Assembly: GCA_014925825.1 (NCBI GenBank)
Contig: JACGCK010000202.1
Location: 1-64,000 of the forward strand
Length of the DNA stretch: 64,000 bases
Direction: 5' to 3'
Origin: Pholiota molesta
Taxonomy: Eukaryota > Basidiomycota > Agaricomycetes > Agaricales > Strophariaceae
Position numbers and translations under genes: made by a program. This document shows, piece after piece, positions 23,031-34,041 of the stretch; the stretch's first letter is position 1; each line of letters starts with the position of its first letter. Under the pieces are notes generated by a model. The model was not told where the DNA came from. It searched no databases and saw nothing but the letters and a program-made list of their open reading frames with translations.

Positions 23031-23567
23031 TTTTTTTGGACGGTGTGATGAAAAGGTTGGGAGTGACGCTGGAATGGATGCCCCATGGGACTTGCGGGTT
23101 ATATTGACTCTTGCGGATGAGTACAGAAAAGGAATTCACGAAAAGAACTCCATCATAATGCACACCAGTCAGCGCTGATGTCCTCGCATGGATGCTGTAA
23201 TGGAATGAATAGACCGATTCGCCGGAAATCGTATATTTAAACCTAAATGCCCACAACTTTTCTACCTCGCATTTGGCGATGCATCCGCACATCGTAGATC
23301 TCCTCCATTTCGAGTTCGTGGTTCTTCAAGACGGTGCAGTGGGCGCAATTCATCACACTCTCACAAAACACGTTTCGGATGTATAGTGATAGTGATATAT
23401 AATGTAATGCAATTCGCATGGTCAGTGACTGGTGACTTCTCAAATCTTTCATTCCAAGATAGAGTTATATGTACACAGAACGCCAACAGCTCGGAATTGA
23501 ACAAGGCATATTGATTAAAGTATATATACGAATGAATCTGACCATGCTCGACATTACTAGTTGAACC
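23031..23567. promoter_or_regulatory. Divergent intergenic region between two hydrolase genes
   Basis: 537 bp separate the start codons of two oppositely oriented iminopeptidase-type genes, so it must contain both promoters. No defined motif could be assigned with confidence. Confidence 0.4.
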
Positions 23568-24618
23568 ATGGCTGCTCACACAAGCAATCTTCCTACCGTC
23601 GAAGGCGAGATCGATTTTCCTATTCCATCGCTCGGAAAGACCTGCAAAACTTGGTACAAGATCATCGGTGACCTCAAACCAGGCGTACGTCCGCTGGTTG
23701 CCCTCCATGGTGGTCCAGGCGTCGGCTCCGAATACCTCGAAATCCTGTCCGATATCACCAAGAAACACGCCAACCCTGTCGTCGTCTACGACCAGATCGG
23801 CACCGGGCTGTCGACGCACCTCCCAGAGACGATGGGCGATACGTCCTTCTGGACCGACCAGCATTTTCTGGACGAGCTCGACAATGTGCTGGTCAAGCTG
23901 GGGATTCAGGACGACTACGACCTCTTCGGCCACTCATGGGGCGGTATGCTCGGCGCGCGACACGCTGCGAGGCAGCCGGCCGGGCTGAAGCACCTCGTCT
24001 TGATGTCTACGCCAGCGGACATGCAACTCTGGATCGCGTCCCAGAACTATCTCAGGACGAAGCTGCCAAAGGACATCCAAGATGTTCTGGACAAACACGA
24101 GAAGGACGGCACCACTGACAGTGCGGAGTACAAACAGGCGGTCGGGTATTTCTACTCGCGGTACCTTTGCACGTTGGACCCCATGCCTCCTGCCATTCTT
24201 GCCTGCTTCGCGTGGATCGAGAAGGACCCGACGGTGTATCTGACCATGTGAGTTCTGCAAAATTGCATCATTCTGCTGTTCAGCAATATGTCTCAACGTT
24301 ATCGTTCAAAGGAATGGCCCCTCAGAGTTTCATATTACCGGCCCACTCAAGGATTGGACTATAATCGCCGACGCACACAAGATCATTGTCCCGACTCTTG
24401 TGACGAATGGCAAGATGGATGAGGCCACCGACAGCGTCGTTCGACCTTTCTTCAAGGAAATCCCGAAAGTCAAATGGGTTACCTTCTCTGTTTGTCTTCA
24501 GTTTTTTTTTTGTTCGTAGAGGAAACACTTATATTTCTGACAGGAATCTAGCCACATGGCTCATTTCGAGGAAAGGGAGAGGTTCATGGAAGTTGTAGGC
24601 GACTTCTTGACGCAGTAG
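23568..24618 (+). CDS. Proline iminopeptidase / L-amino-acid amidase family hydrolase
   Basis: Three exons, 23568-24247, 24312-24489 and 24544-24618, giving 310 aa with consistent phases. Family motifs in order: LVALHGGPGVGSEYL (oxyanion hole), VVYDQIGTGLST, the nucleophile elbow LFGHSWGGMLGA (Ser at about residue 125), the acid region NGKMDEATD, and SSHMAHFEE with the catalytic His. This is the complete triad of the proline-specific peptidase family, whose fungal members include proline iminopeptidases and L-amino-acid amidases. No signal peptide is visible, so a cytosolic enzyme is likely. It is divergent from a second, longer S33 hydrolase, only distantly similar in sequence, so the pair is probably not a recent duplication. 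Confidence 0.9.
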
Positions 24619-25429
24619 ATAGCTAAACATTTCGCATTCTTGTATGAATATTCTTCGAATGGATGTGTACCTATTCTACATATCGCTGCAAGACGAGAAT
24701 GCTTGGAATATTTACGCAGACGGGTCAACCTTCCGATAACAATGACGATGATGTCCAAGCTCCATTTCACCGAGAAGAGACGGAGGAATGGCATGTCTTT
24801 CTTGAAACCACCCCTACGTGGTATCGAGAATCAGAAGCTATAGCAGCCTTATGACGAGTGAGCAAACAAACGTAAGAAGTAATGATGAATGTCCGCTCAG
24901 GCAATGACGCACCTTTGAGTTCCCCATGTATACTTCTCGAGGATCAGAAGCTATAGCAGCATGATGACGAGTGAGCAAACAAACGTAAGATGTAATGATG
25001 AATGACCGCCCAGGCAATGACGCACCTTTGAGTTCCCCAAGCATGCTTCATGTCGCCTCTGCTGGACCTGGGCTTTCTTCATGGGCATGCGTTTACCCCA
25101 CGTGCGAGGAGAGCAGTCCCGAACCCGAACTCTGCCCCGCAAGTAATATACAGTACAGCCGAGTAGTCAGCTGAGCTCGTCGTACAGCACGCTATTGGCC
25201 CGCATGAGCCCAACGATACCCGTACGGGCTAAGTTCGCGCGATCTAATGGATAGTCGGTAAGTAGTAGCTAGTTACCCCGCAGTTGAAAGTACGGGCGTT
25301 ATACGCCAAGCCAGTATGTCTTGAGATAGTTGAAAAGCGATAATGTACTCGGAATGAGAGAAGAATGCGCAGACTGAGAGAAAACCCCGAAGAGACTTGG
25401 GCAGCACGAATCAAGGCGAGGGGCGCGCA
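24619..25429. other. Intergenic with a two-copy tandem repeat
   Basis: Apart from the repeat at 24831-25043 nothing coding was recognised. Confidence 0.35.
24831..25043. repeat. Tandem duplication, period about 113 bp, two copies
   Basis: The unit beginning tcagaagctatagcagc at 24831 returns at 24944. Both copies contain gacgagtgagcaaacaaacg and caatgacgcacctttgagtt. Few differences suggest a fairly recent event. Confidence 0.85.
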
Positions 25430-25640
25430 CCATTGAAACGGGCCCATAACGCCGGCCAAGCATGCCATGGTTCCATTCGGATGTACGAGGCGTCGTCCTT
25501 GGGCTCAAGCTCGAGGAGATGAGTATGGGCGATCGAACCAGGCTCGGGAACATTCACAACGATGCTGGTGGATGATTCGTTCTCAACAAGGATGCAAAAG
25601 AGATCGAAGAAACCGCACTTTGGAACGACTCGTGCGCGCC
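25430..25640 (-). pseudogene. Unidentified coding-like fragment
   Basis: Over about 65 codons one minus-strand frame is protein-like: CGFFDLFCILVENESS, then SIVVNVPEPGSIAHTHLLEL and MEPWHAWPALWARFNG. The frame cannot be extended by a convincing start or splice site, and stops occur on both sides in nearby frames. I do not recognise the family. Confidence 0.35.
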
Positions 25641-28529
25641 GCCGGGGCCCAGGAAGCTGTAGCGGCGTTCGATTGTTGAGTAAATTTGACGGCAGGAATC
25701 GTAGAGTAAGGGCGACGCACCTGAGGTTCGTTGTGAAGTAGAATCACCTACAGCGATAGTGGCGCACAAGCCCCTTGCACATCAAGGTAACCGCCAGCGA
25801 ATACTTGGTAGTATGATTACACATCACAGAGACTAATCGCTACATAATCTGTGTCAGCGGTTCCGAATTAACAAGAATATACAAGGACGAACGTATGTCT
25901 GTGTCTTATGCGTGATGCTGGGGAACGTTCAAAGGAGCTAGCGATCGACGAAAGTGTATAACGCTTGTGTGCGCCAATCTGAAAATCCAAAGAGCAATTG
26001 GGGGTCTAGTGATACATAATAAATATTAGCAATGACGAAGACTTGATGACTGGGGAATAAACTCACTTTGACTCTCATATGCCTATCACAAATCATCCCG
26101 AACGCCAGTGTACTAAAGGCAGCTTCGGTAAGCTTATAGATACGATATGTTAGCAAAGGAAGGACGTGATGGTAGTCTGTAGAATACTCACTGTGATGTT
26201 TTCGATTCAAAGAAGCAAACGACGCAGACAGCAGGTTGTATGGCTCCGGCCAGAAAGGTTCCTTTCCTGTTCTCATCTGCTACTGCTCAGTCCAACGGTA
26301 CCACGCGGCAGTCGTGAAAGTATCGAGCGACGAGGACCATAGTTTCAAGGCGGATATCAGTCCACTATTCAGGCGTACAAGCGTTACGCGAGCATTTGAG
26401 TAGTGGTAGCGTCGACGAGAAGGCGAGGGAAGGACGTCTAGATCGACATCACTTCATCGAGTATCTATAGGTCGATTGTATGATTAGTAGGCGAGACAAG
26501 CACCCACAGAGCAAGACTCACATGCGTAAATATACTGCTACTATGTGCCTCACCCAGCAGATTCTGCGATCGCTGCCAACGGCTAGCTGGGCCCAATAGC
26601 GCTGACGCGCAGAACCCTGATCCACCAATATCTACGATGTCAGACGAAAGTGCATGGTAAGTATACGCGAGAACAGCGTGTATCAAGATTCGAAAGAGGC
26701 CATAGGTATACATACCAGGCGTGAACTGGGTTGAGAATTGGTTGAGAAGGACAGGCGTGTCAGACTGTTATTAGACTGGAGGACGTCGTGAGCGTCAAAG
26801 TGACAGTGTGAGAAAATAATCAACGACACAATTCAAGAACAGTTCCTGCTCGTTCGTGCCGCTTCCACCGCTACTTATCCAACTGTCTTTCCTCTCGAGC
26901 GCTTTGACCCTAGCCATTCATCATCGAACTCAAAGCTTGAAGGATCGAATGACTCGCGAGTGAAGAGGACCGGCGTAGCCCGGCCCCTGTTTGGTGCCGT
27001 ACACCAGCGACAGAGACAATCGAACGCATGTCGCACGAGCACGAGAGAGGAACAAGAAGAAGAAAGGGTTGGGTCACAACCATTCTTTTTCGCTATTTCG
27101 TAAGTAACGGCTCCATCATCTTCAAACTGCGCGCTGCTTACCCAGTTTCCTAGTAGTACATAGCATGCAAAACAGGCGCACAAGAGAGCCAGCGGATAGC
27201 TCATTCGTACTACGAAGCTTCAGCACATTCGCAGTACGGTGCGGTGCGGACTTTCCTGTGAGTTGGCGGGCTTGCTTGAGCATTCTATCAGTACCATTCA
27301 CCTCGTAGATGACGTTGGATGAACCGTCGATGGAACGAGTCGGCCCGATGGATAGCCATTGGCATCTAGGTCAAACAAATGGGCTCGTTGTGTGCGGGCG
27401 CTAGATCTTGCCATACTAGAGATGCTGCCTCCCAGAGAGTACCCCTCATCTCTGCCGACCGCATCTCCGAGTCTATGTGCACTTTCTACTTAGTACTCCG
27501 TCCTCCGTCTTTGCTCGACCATCTCCCTCACAATTGACGTCGTGACCATAAGTACCTTCTACAGCCGCGGCCGCCGGATCGAATGGGTGTACTCACTCAG
27601 CTCGCGCAGTACTCGACTTTCCGTGTCAAGATTACATTCGGCGTACCATCTGTGGCGCACTGCCCCTCTGACAACTGAGGTGAGCGACTTACATTATTTG
27701 GTGGCGCTGTATTGATTTTTCTCAATAAAGTTTGTTTTTCTCATAACGTTCGAGACTGACTCTTGATCGTCATAGTCTAGATATACTGTGCTACTTTTCA
27801 ACACTGCGTTTCTTATCTTGGTGGCACTCGAGTCCTGTTATTGATGGCTTCGTCGACATCGTCGTCGAATGGGTTGCTGAACCGACAGTTCGAGCGTTGT
27901 AGCCCTCGATAGAAAATATCATGAGGTGTAGCTTGTACTGCTGACAAGCCATCTAAACAGGTCTGTATGACGAGGCCACTGTCAGGCGTTGCAGAAAGCA
28001 TGACTATGTTCTAGCAGACGGTGACAAGGTTTGCTCCTCAATATTCGGGATCAATGCTTACCCCGCCTCTACAAGCTTGTATCTTCTACCAGCAGTACTC
28101 TTCAAATACGACGTGGCTGCTGCTACCGACGATCGTCAACAACCATTCAGCCCATCTATCTCGCCCACAGTCCGGTTGTTATTAGAACATAGCAAGCCAT
28201 GACCGTTTTGTGCATGGGCTAAACTGTCGGCGTTGAATCAGCTTACAGCGCAGGCACAAAGGCGAGTCCATGGCGTCGCCTATTACTTATCTTGTAGCGA
28301 CTTAAAGTGTAAAAGCGGTTGTATTCGCTACTAAAATATCTATATGAACCATAATCGTCCTAACTATTCGCGCATATCCACGCCTGCACCAGGTTTTTCC
28401 ACCGCAACGCTCGTACTCATCCCAAACTCCCCGGACACAGTCTTCCTTTCAACAAAACGGCGCAGCGGGTCATCGAGAGCCCACATCCTGCGTACGGCGG
28501 CGGCGATGACTGGCACAACGGCGACTCGT
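25641..28529. other. Long gene-poor stretch
   Basis: Nearly 2.9 kb without a gene I can support. Short frames at 25938-26276, 26465-26713 and 26875-27204 (minus) have no recognisable motifs and could not be joined into one spliced gene. No terminal repeats or target duplications were found. Confidence 0.35.
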
Positions 28530-31123
28530 CTACTCGATGGCCATAGCCGCAAATCTAATGCAAAGCTGAGTCATGGGTCCCTCTTCATCCGATCGATCCA
28601 GGTACTCGTGCATTGCGCGTATGGCCTTCCTTGTCTTCTTCGGCAAAAATGCGATATTCGACCCGTGTCTTCGTATAAAGGTCGCCAATTCCGGGGAGGA
28701 TGACGACCGTTCAAGGATATCAGGCAGAAGTAACAGTCCGAAGGCACAAGCGTCGTGTGCCGATGAAAATAGATAACCGCTTGGTTGACTGGTGTCGGGA
28801 ATGGATAACGTTGCCCCGTAGCGATGCTTCTTCTCTCGCCGTTTTCGGAGAAAGCTGTTTCCAGTCAGCCGCCCACGGGATAGAAGAGAATGAAAAGATC
28901 GAGTAGACACTCTGGATGTTCCAACGTAATGGGAAGGGGTTCTTGGGGTCTGGCGTTTGCGATATGGAATAGAATGGGGCAGATGGTCGCAAAGATATTC
29001 CAAAAGTCTCAACGCCACTTGAGCATGTTTTTCGCCATCAAGAAAAAGCTCAGGGAATCGTTTGGGCTCAACGAACATGTGACGATAGTGAGCGGCCAAT
29101 ATATATCGACCGTAAGGCCATACAAGCCATAAACTGTCATTATCGAGATTTTTTGAATCCTCAGTCAGGCGCAATAATGTTACCAAAGTCGTTTGGCTCA
29201 TTAAAAAGTGAGTCGCCCTGTCTGAATCCAAGAGTGATATGACAACCAATGACATGAGTCCCACATCCTGGCGATATTTTAGGAGTTCTGATTCGATAAT
29301 AGATTCGAAGGAGGAGAGGTGGATTGTATAAATGGTTGAGAAACCGAGAGCCCGATGAAATGAAACCTCGATCGTGTCCGTAATTACATTCTTCCGTCCC
29401 TGCCATGAAGATGGTTGAGTAACAGTTGAATGAGATAACTGTGATCAACACCGGTAAGATAGATGTTGACATACCGTCAAAAAATTCAAAAATATGTAAA
29501 CTAAATTCAATCTGGCACCTTTGGAAGTGCCGTGAGGTCCCATCGGCCAGATGGACCAGAATTGTGGCAATGAGAAGCTTTTAAGCGCACTTTCGACTGT
29601 CTCAGTCAGTTGTACTATGCGAGATGGATAGAATGGGTGTGCCAGTGTTTCAAGAAGGGTCCCTACAGACGTTTCATCGCAAATGATAGAATCTGGATTC
29701 ATAAGTTTGCTGATACACTTAGAAAGGAGATGTTCCTTAGTAGACAACGTGTCGATGTAAAACGGCCCGGAGCGTGATATGTCGACAAGAAAATCTGTAA
29801 AAGAGGCATGCCGTAGTTCGATATGGGTGTCATATTCGGATTTGCGAATTGTGATAATTGAAGCTAAAGGAGCGAGGAAAATTTCTACGTCACCTGGCTC
29901 CATATCCAGATGAATTTCAACACTGTCGACAGTCTCAGTAAAATTGGACGTGTTGAAAGTCATGACAACACCAAGGATAGAGAGAACAGTATTCGGGTCG
30001 GCGCAAGAGCCCAAAATATGCGTATACAATGCATCTAGCTCGGAAAAAGGGACGTCGCCTCGAGCGGGCCGCAGACCCATAATGACGTCGAGTCGACGGG
30101 GTGGACGATCAAGAGGTGCTGAGATGTACTTGACCACTACAGAGGAATAGATGAACTGGCCTGATGATTTCTGAACGAGCATGTCGACATCCCACGGCTC
30201 AGGCCAGGCCTCTGGAATGAGATGACGGTGGGGATGCGTGGTCTTGATGTCCCGGAATGAGTCCTCAAGAAATAAGCGGATGTCGTCGTCGGGCTTGTAC
30301 GAGTCGTCCAAAACTAGGGAGCGCCACAGTCCAGCAAGCGGGGGACTGTTGAACGTGAGAGTGATGTGCTGTTCCGGCCGACTGGCAATGAGGAATATGA
30401 GGGGGAGTTTTTCATTGCGAAGAGCATTGGCAAGAATGCGGAGTATCATACTCTGCATACGTGGATCATCGCATTCGTCCAATCCATCGATGAGAACAAG
30501 GCGTGCGCAATTGCTGGGATCATCAAAGAACCCCGAAGCAGCAAGGCCTCTGAGGGGTTCGACAATAAGGCATTGGAGCTGAGTCGCGAGGGATTTCTCG
30601 AAAAGAAGAGGATCATGTTCGATAGCACGTTCGATCTGTAGCTTGATTTCTGGAATTGTCGTAGCAATTTGGTAGGCGATGGTGGCGACTAGCGGTTTGA
30701 AAGTATTTCTCGATGGATCGGATCGCCCAAAGAAGAAGCTCGCGAGTACGCTCCCGCGCTCGAAACAGCACTCGGCAATCGTTTGAAGGATGGCGGATTT
30801 TCCCGCTCCAGCAGGGCCATAGAGCCACAGGATGAGTGCTTCAGGATCGTTGCGTCCAAAAATCCATCCCATCAGGTACTCGAGGACGGCGACGCGTGTA
30901 TTCGGATGACATTTGGGAGGATCAAAACGGACGCTAGAGTTGTGGAAAGCATTGGGGGCGGATGCATTCTGCAGCTTCTCGAATGCTATAATATATGTAA
31001 CACGCCAGTACTACCTTAGGGCGTATCCAAAATGGTTGCTCCTTGGTCGTACCTGAGAGTCCTGCACTCACTGATAGCAAAATTTCCTCCCATTATTGCG
31101 ACGTTGCGACTGTTGGCGAGCAT
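28530..31123 (-). CDS. NACHT NTPase (NLR-like), best preserved copy
   Basis: Exon 1 (31072-31123) encodes MLANSRNVAIMGGNFAI; introns are 30986-31071 and 29400-29474 (GTATGT..GCAG). Exon 2 is 29475-30985 and exon 3 is 28530-29399, about 800 aa in all. Exon 2 holds the pre-NACHT motif FHNSSVRFDPPKCHPNTR, P-loop GPAGAGKS at about residues 74-81, FFFGRSDPSRNT, Walker B LVLIDGLDECDD, IFLIASRPEQH and a winged-helix-like region with ALDRPPRRLDVIMGLRP-type spacing. No ankyrin, TPR or WD repeats are visible. Exon 3 has one open frame, but near 28880-28990 it is unclear whether the frame matches that of the 15-kb copy, so paired indels cannot be excluded. Probable role: signalling ATPase in non-self recognition or cell death, inferred from the family. 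Confidence 0.8.
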
Positions 31124-31999
31124 ATTGTAGCTTAGTTGCGTACTAGATATGGATGGGTGAACGTGGATGTGGTTGAGCGCAGAGTTGCAGTCGCTTTCAA
31201 GTCCGTGGGTATCTCAATTTGCTCGATGCGGTGCGATTGCCTTGAGTCCTTGACAAGCGGCGTTCGCACCTGCAACGTGTGGCTATTCGATCAGCCGTTT
31301 CATTTCTGAGCACAGGCCCTGAGATGCTGGTACTAGGTTTATATTTCTCGGAACAAGCATTCACGTCCTATAAAGAAGGATACAACTACAGACCTAGAGC
31401 TAGCTAGATACGATATAGATCCCAAAATCTTCAAGTATAGCCTGTCGATGAAAATAATTTCATCCCAAGCCCGAGCCCAAAGTCGACGAATCACGATGCC
31501 AGTACGCGTAGCGCCCGTTCAACAAGCATGCCGAGCAACAGATCAGTGGTACTTCTGCGCAGTACGCTCGCTGAATATGCCATTGTGACCACGCAATGCG
31601 CGTTCCAACCAAGGACTACACACTTCGCTGTTGCTTTTTTGTCCTGAGTTTGTGGGTGGTCTCCATGGTTCCCTGAATATGGGTAGTAGGGACGACGGGC
31701 TAGGTAAAGAGGATGGGCGAGACGATCGACGCTGGAGAAGATGGCAGTGTGATCAAGTGTGTCAGGCCTGCCGGACGGCAGGCCTGGCGAAAGAAAGATG
31801 CCGTGCACTGCCGCGCCTGCCGAGGAACTCAACTTTTGACATTGTGTCGGTGCGCTGTCCATGTCAACGTCTGCGACATCCATCAGCGCTCTAGATCTGT
31901 TTAGCGCTCAGCGCTCAGCTACCGTTTGGAACGACACCGCATCTTGACTGCATCACCATCATATTTCGAGAGCTCAATGTCGTGAACCTCGTCTTTCAT
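31124..31999. other. Intergenic, no gene recognised
   Basis: Contains a short agcgctcagcgctcagct run at 31901-31920 resembling the repeat at 14.8 kb. Frames on both strands near 31491-31894 overlap each other and lack motifs. Confidence 0.35.
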
Positions 32000-33248
32000 A
32001 TGTCCTCCCTTCCTTACAGCCCTGCGACTCCTCGTCCAATCCCAAGTCACTTAAACCAGGGATCCTCGCCACGTCAAATCGAACCCAATAGCATACCAAA
32101 GCCACCGGACCGATGGCATCCAAAGATCACAGTGTACCGCCTCATGATCGTCTTACTTGGGTTCGGGCTCGGAACTGCTAAGGCCTGGGCGACATGGCGT
32201 GGGGAGACAATTCTTTCGATTACATTGGAATGGATCTCTGCAGTGGTCATATCATCAATGTGCGTCGCGCTATGCCGCTATGCATTCCACCACCAGGCTA
32301 CTCACTCAAGCTTCTGCGATCTAGTCTATTTATTCTCAGCTGGTATGATAATTTGGACGATGCCCCGACTCCCGTACTATTCCTCTTTTCGTACGATTGT
32401 CTGGACATAATCTGGCGAATCTTATACATTCCCAAGCCTGCTTATCGCTCTGACGAGTGTAGTCATATTGTTCCACCCATCACTGACTCCTACCCATACC
32501 GCCCTCTAATTACTGGATATCGTATCTTGGTGTCTTCAATTATGGCCGCCTTCGGGCTAAGCAAGATGATATGTTCGTATATGGGCTTGAACACAGCGGC
32601 CACTGCGATAGAATGGGTAACTGCGTCTATTGTCGGTACGAGGTGGGTGAACAATACTTTTCGTGTCTATGAGAATCGCTAATTACATTAGCCAGTCTGT
32701 ATTTGCTGGGTCTATACGAGGGCAACACATGCAACGTTCTACCTATCCTATTTACTACAGACTACTCAGGCGCGGTTGAAGCTGCTTTCTATGCTGGTAA
32801 GTGATGCTTACTGCCCAATTGAACTAATTTGTGGTGATCTAACCTTTTATCAGCGTTATCCCTTGCAGCTTATGTATCAGTCACCGCAGCATGTATCTTC
32901 TGGACAGGCTACTGGTCCAGGTTATCGCTGAAGTACATAACAACACCGATTGCGCTGGGGATATCCAGCGATGCAAAGACGGCACTCGGCCCTTCTTCCG
33001 TGGAAGTGATCCACGAGTATACCCTCAAGCTGGTGACGTCCTCGATCCTGCTGTTCCTCCTCCTACTTCCGATTCCGCTACTTCTGTTTCTCTTCTGTAA
33101 TAGCAAACCATATCCTCTGCTCCGTCATGGGTTACTCTTCATCGATCAGAAAATGTGGTCGGACGACTCGCGTCCTTCCAGAGCTCGTACATTGGCTCTT
33201 GGTGCGTGTGTATTATATATACTATCACCCGCCATCGTTCTGAATTAA
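32000..33248 (+). CDS. Multispanning membrane protein with internal duplication
   Basis: Four exons, 32000-32259, 32325-32635, 32692-32796 and 32854-33248, 356 aa with consistent phases. After a proline-rich N-terminus come two related halves. YRLMIVLLGFGLGTAKAW, LEWISAVVISS, then LFILSWYD and PTPVLFLFSYD are echoed by YRILVSSIMAAFGLSKMI, IEWVTASIV, SLYLLGLYE and VLPILFTTDYS. Introns 1 and 3 fall at equivalent places (just before the LFILSWY and LYLLGLY segments). The C-terminal part has more helices (SSILLFLLLLPIPLLLFLF). The start is the first ATG in frame. The family is unknown; an integral membrane protein is likely. Confidence 0.75.
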
Positions 33249-33665
33249 TCCGCATGGGTATCCTTCTGGGATTACATTAGCAAAGAAAGTGGGTTATGTC
33301 GCCTTCCATATATTTACGATTGCCTTCTGCACCTTGGTGGGCATAGTCCTTTTTGGAATGGCCGTCAGAATAGGTGTGGCATCTTCTTGGTAGGATGCGT
33401 CGCGTTTTCTTCTTTACCTCTCCGAGAGCATTTTTTACGCTCGGCCTGCCCATCCTGCTTCGCACATTGGCTATTTTCCTGTTATTGGAGTCACTTCTGG
33501 GACAAGCACACATCTATATCGGACGGTAGATATCTAGCGTATTTTCTCAGATTACATCTGTATTACATCGTCGCACATACGACTCACATACTTGTTTGTT
33601 GAAACAAGATCTTTTCTGGACTAAAATTGGTTATAAATCACGCGAACTACATTCCGATAACATTC
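33249..33665. other. Intergenic, no gene recognised
   Basis: 3' flank of the membrane-protein gene. No coding similarity was seen until the gene fragment at 33666. Confidence 0.3.
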
Positions 33666-33860
33666 TCAATTCGCCAACACCATCACCTCACCCTTTCTCC
33701 CATCACGCGCACCTCGCAAGCTCGTTCCACGTCCTGTCCAGATCATCTTCTCCGATCCGAAAGCGACAGCGGTACCCTCAATCATCGCAATTGCTCTGAG
33801 CTTCAGCATGAACACCATTAGCTCGGGCGGACATTCCAGTCCGCGCTGAACTGCTACGTT
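33666..33860 (-). pseudogene. 3' fragment copy of the neighbouring 463-aa gene
   Basis: The frame reads LECPPELMVFMLKLRAIAM, then SEKMIW and RGARDGRKGEVMVLAN followed by a stop. The neighbour (34042-35499) has LAECPRELRAFMAELGAIGR, RVKMILEE and LQDARDGRRSVEGRAVAFAN at its C-terminus. Intervening parts are missing and the frame ends early, so this is a degenerate partial duplicate in the same orientation, about 380 bp downstream of the parent's matching end. Confidence 0.7.
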
Positions 33861-34041
33861 GGATTGGCTTGCGTTACGCATGGCGATATGAGACGTTGGA
33901 TATTCAGTGTATTTTGTTTTCGTCGGTGGTTATATAGTTGCACATTAGTGGTATATAAAATTAAATTATAATAAGATAGTGCGAATATCGTCATATACTG
34001 GTATCGTCGAACAGAAAAGGAAGTCAAATGTTTCAAAATCG

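Noticed and set aside
23361..24296. Minus-strand frames over the iminopeptidase gene
   Set aside because: Antisense shadows of exon 1, which carries the complete catalytic motifs in the plus direction.
31491..31894. Overlapping frames on both strands
   Set aside because: No motif, no splice context, and neither strand is favoured.
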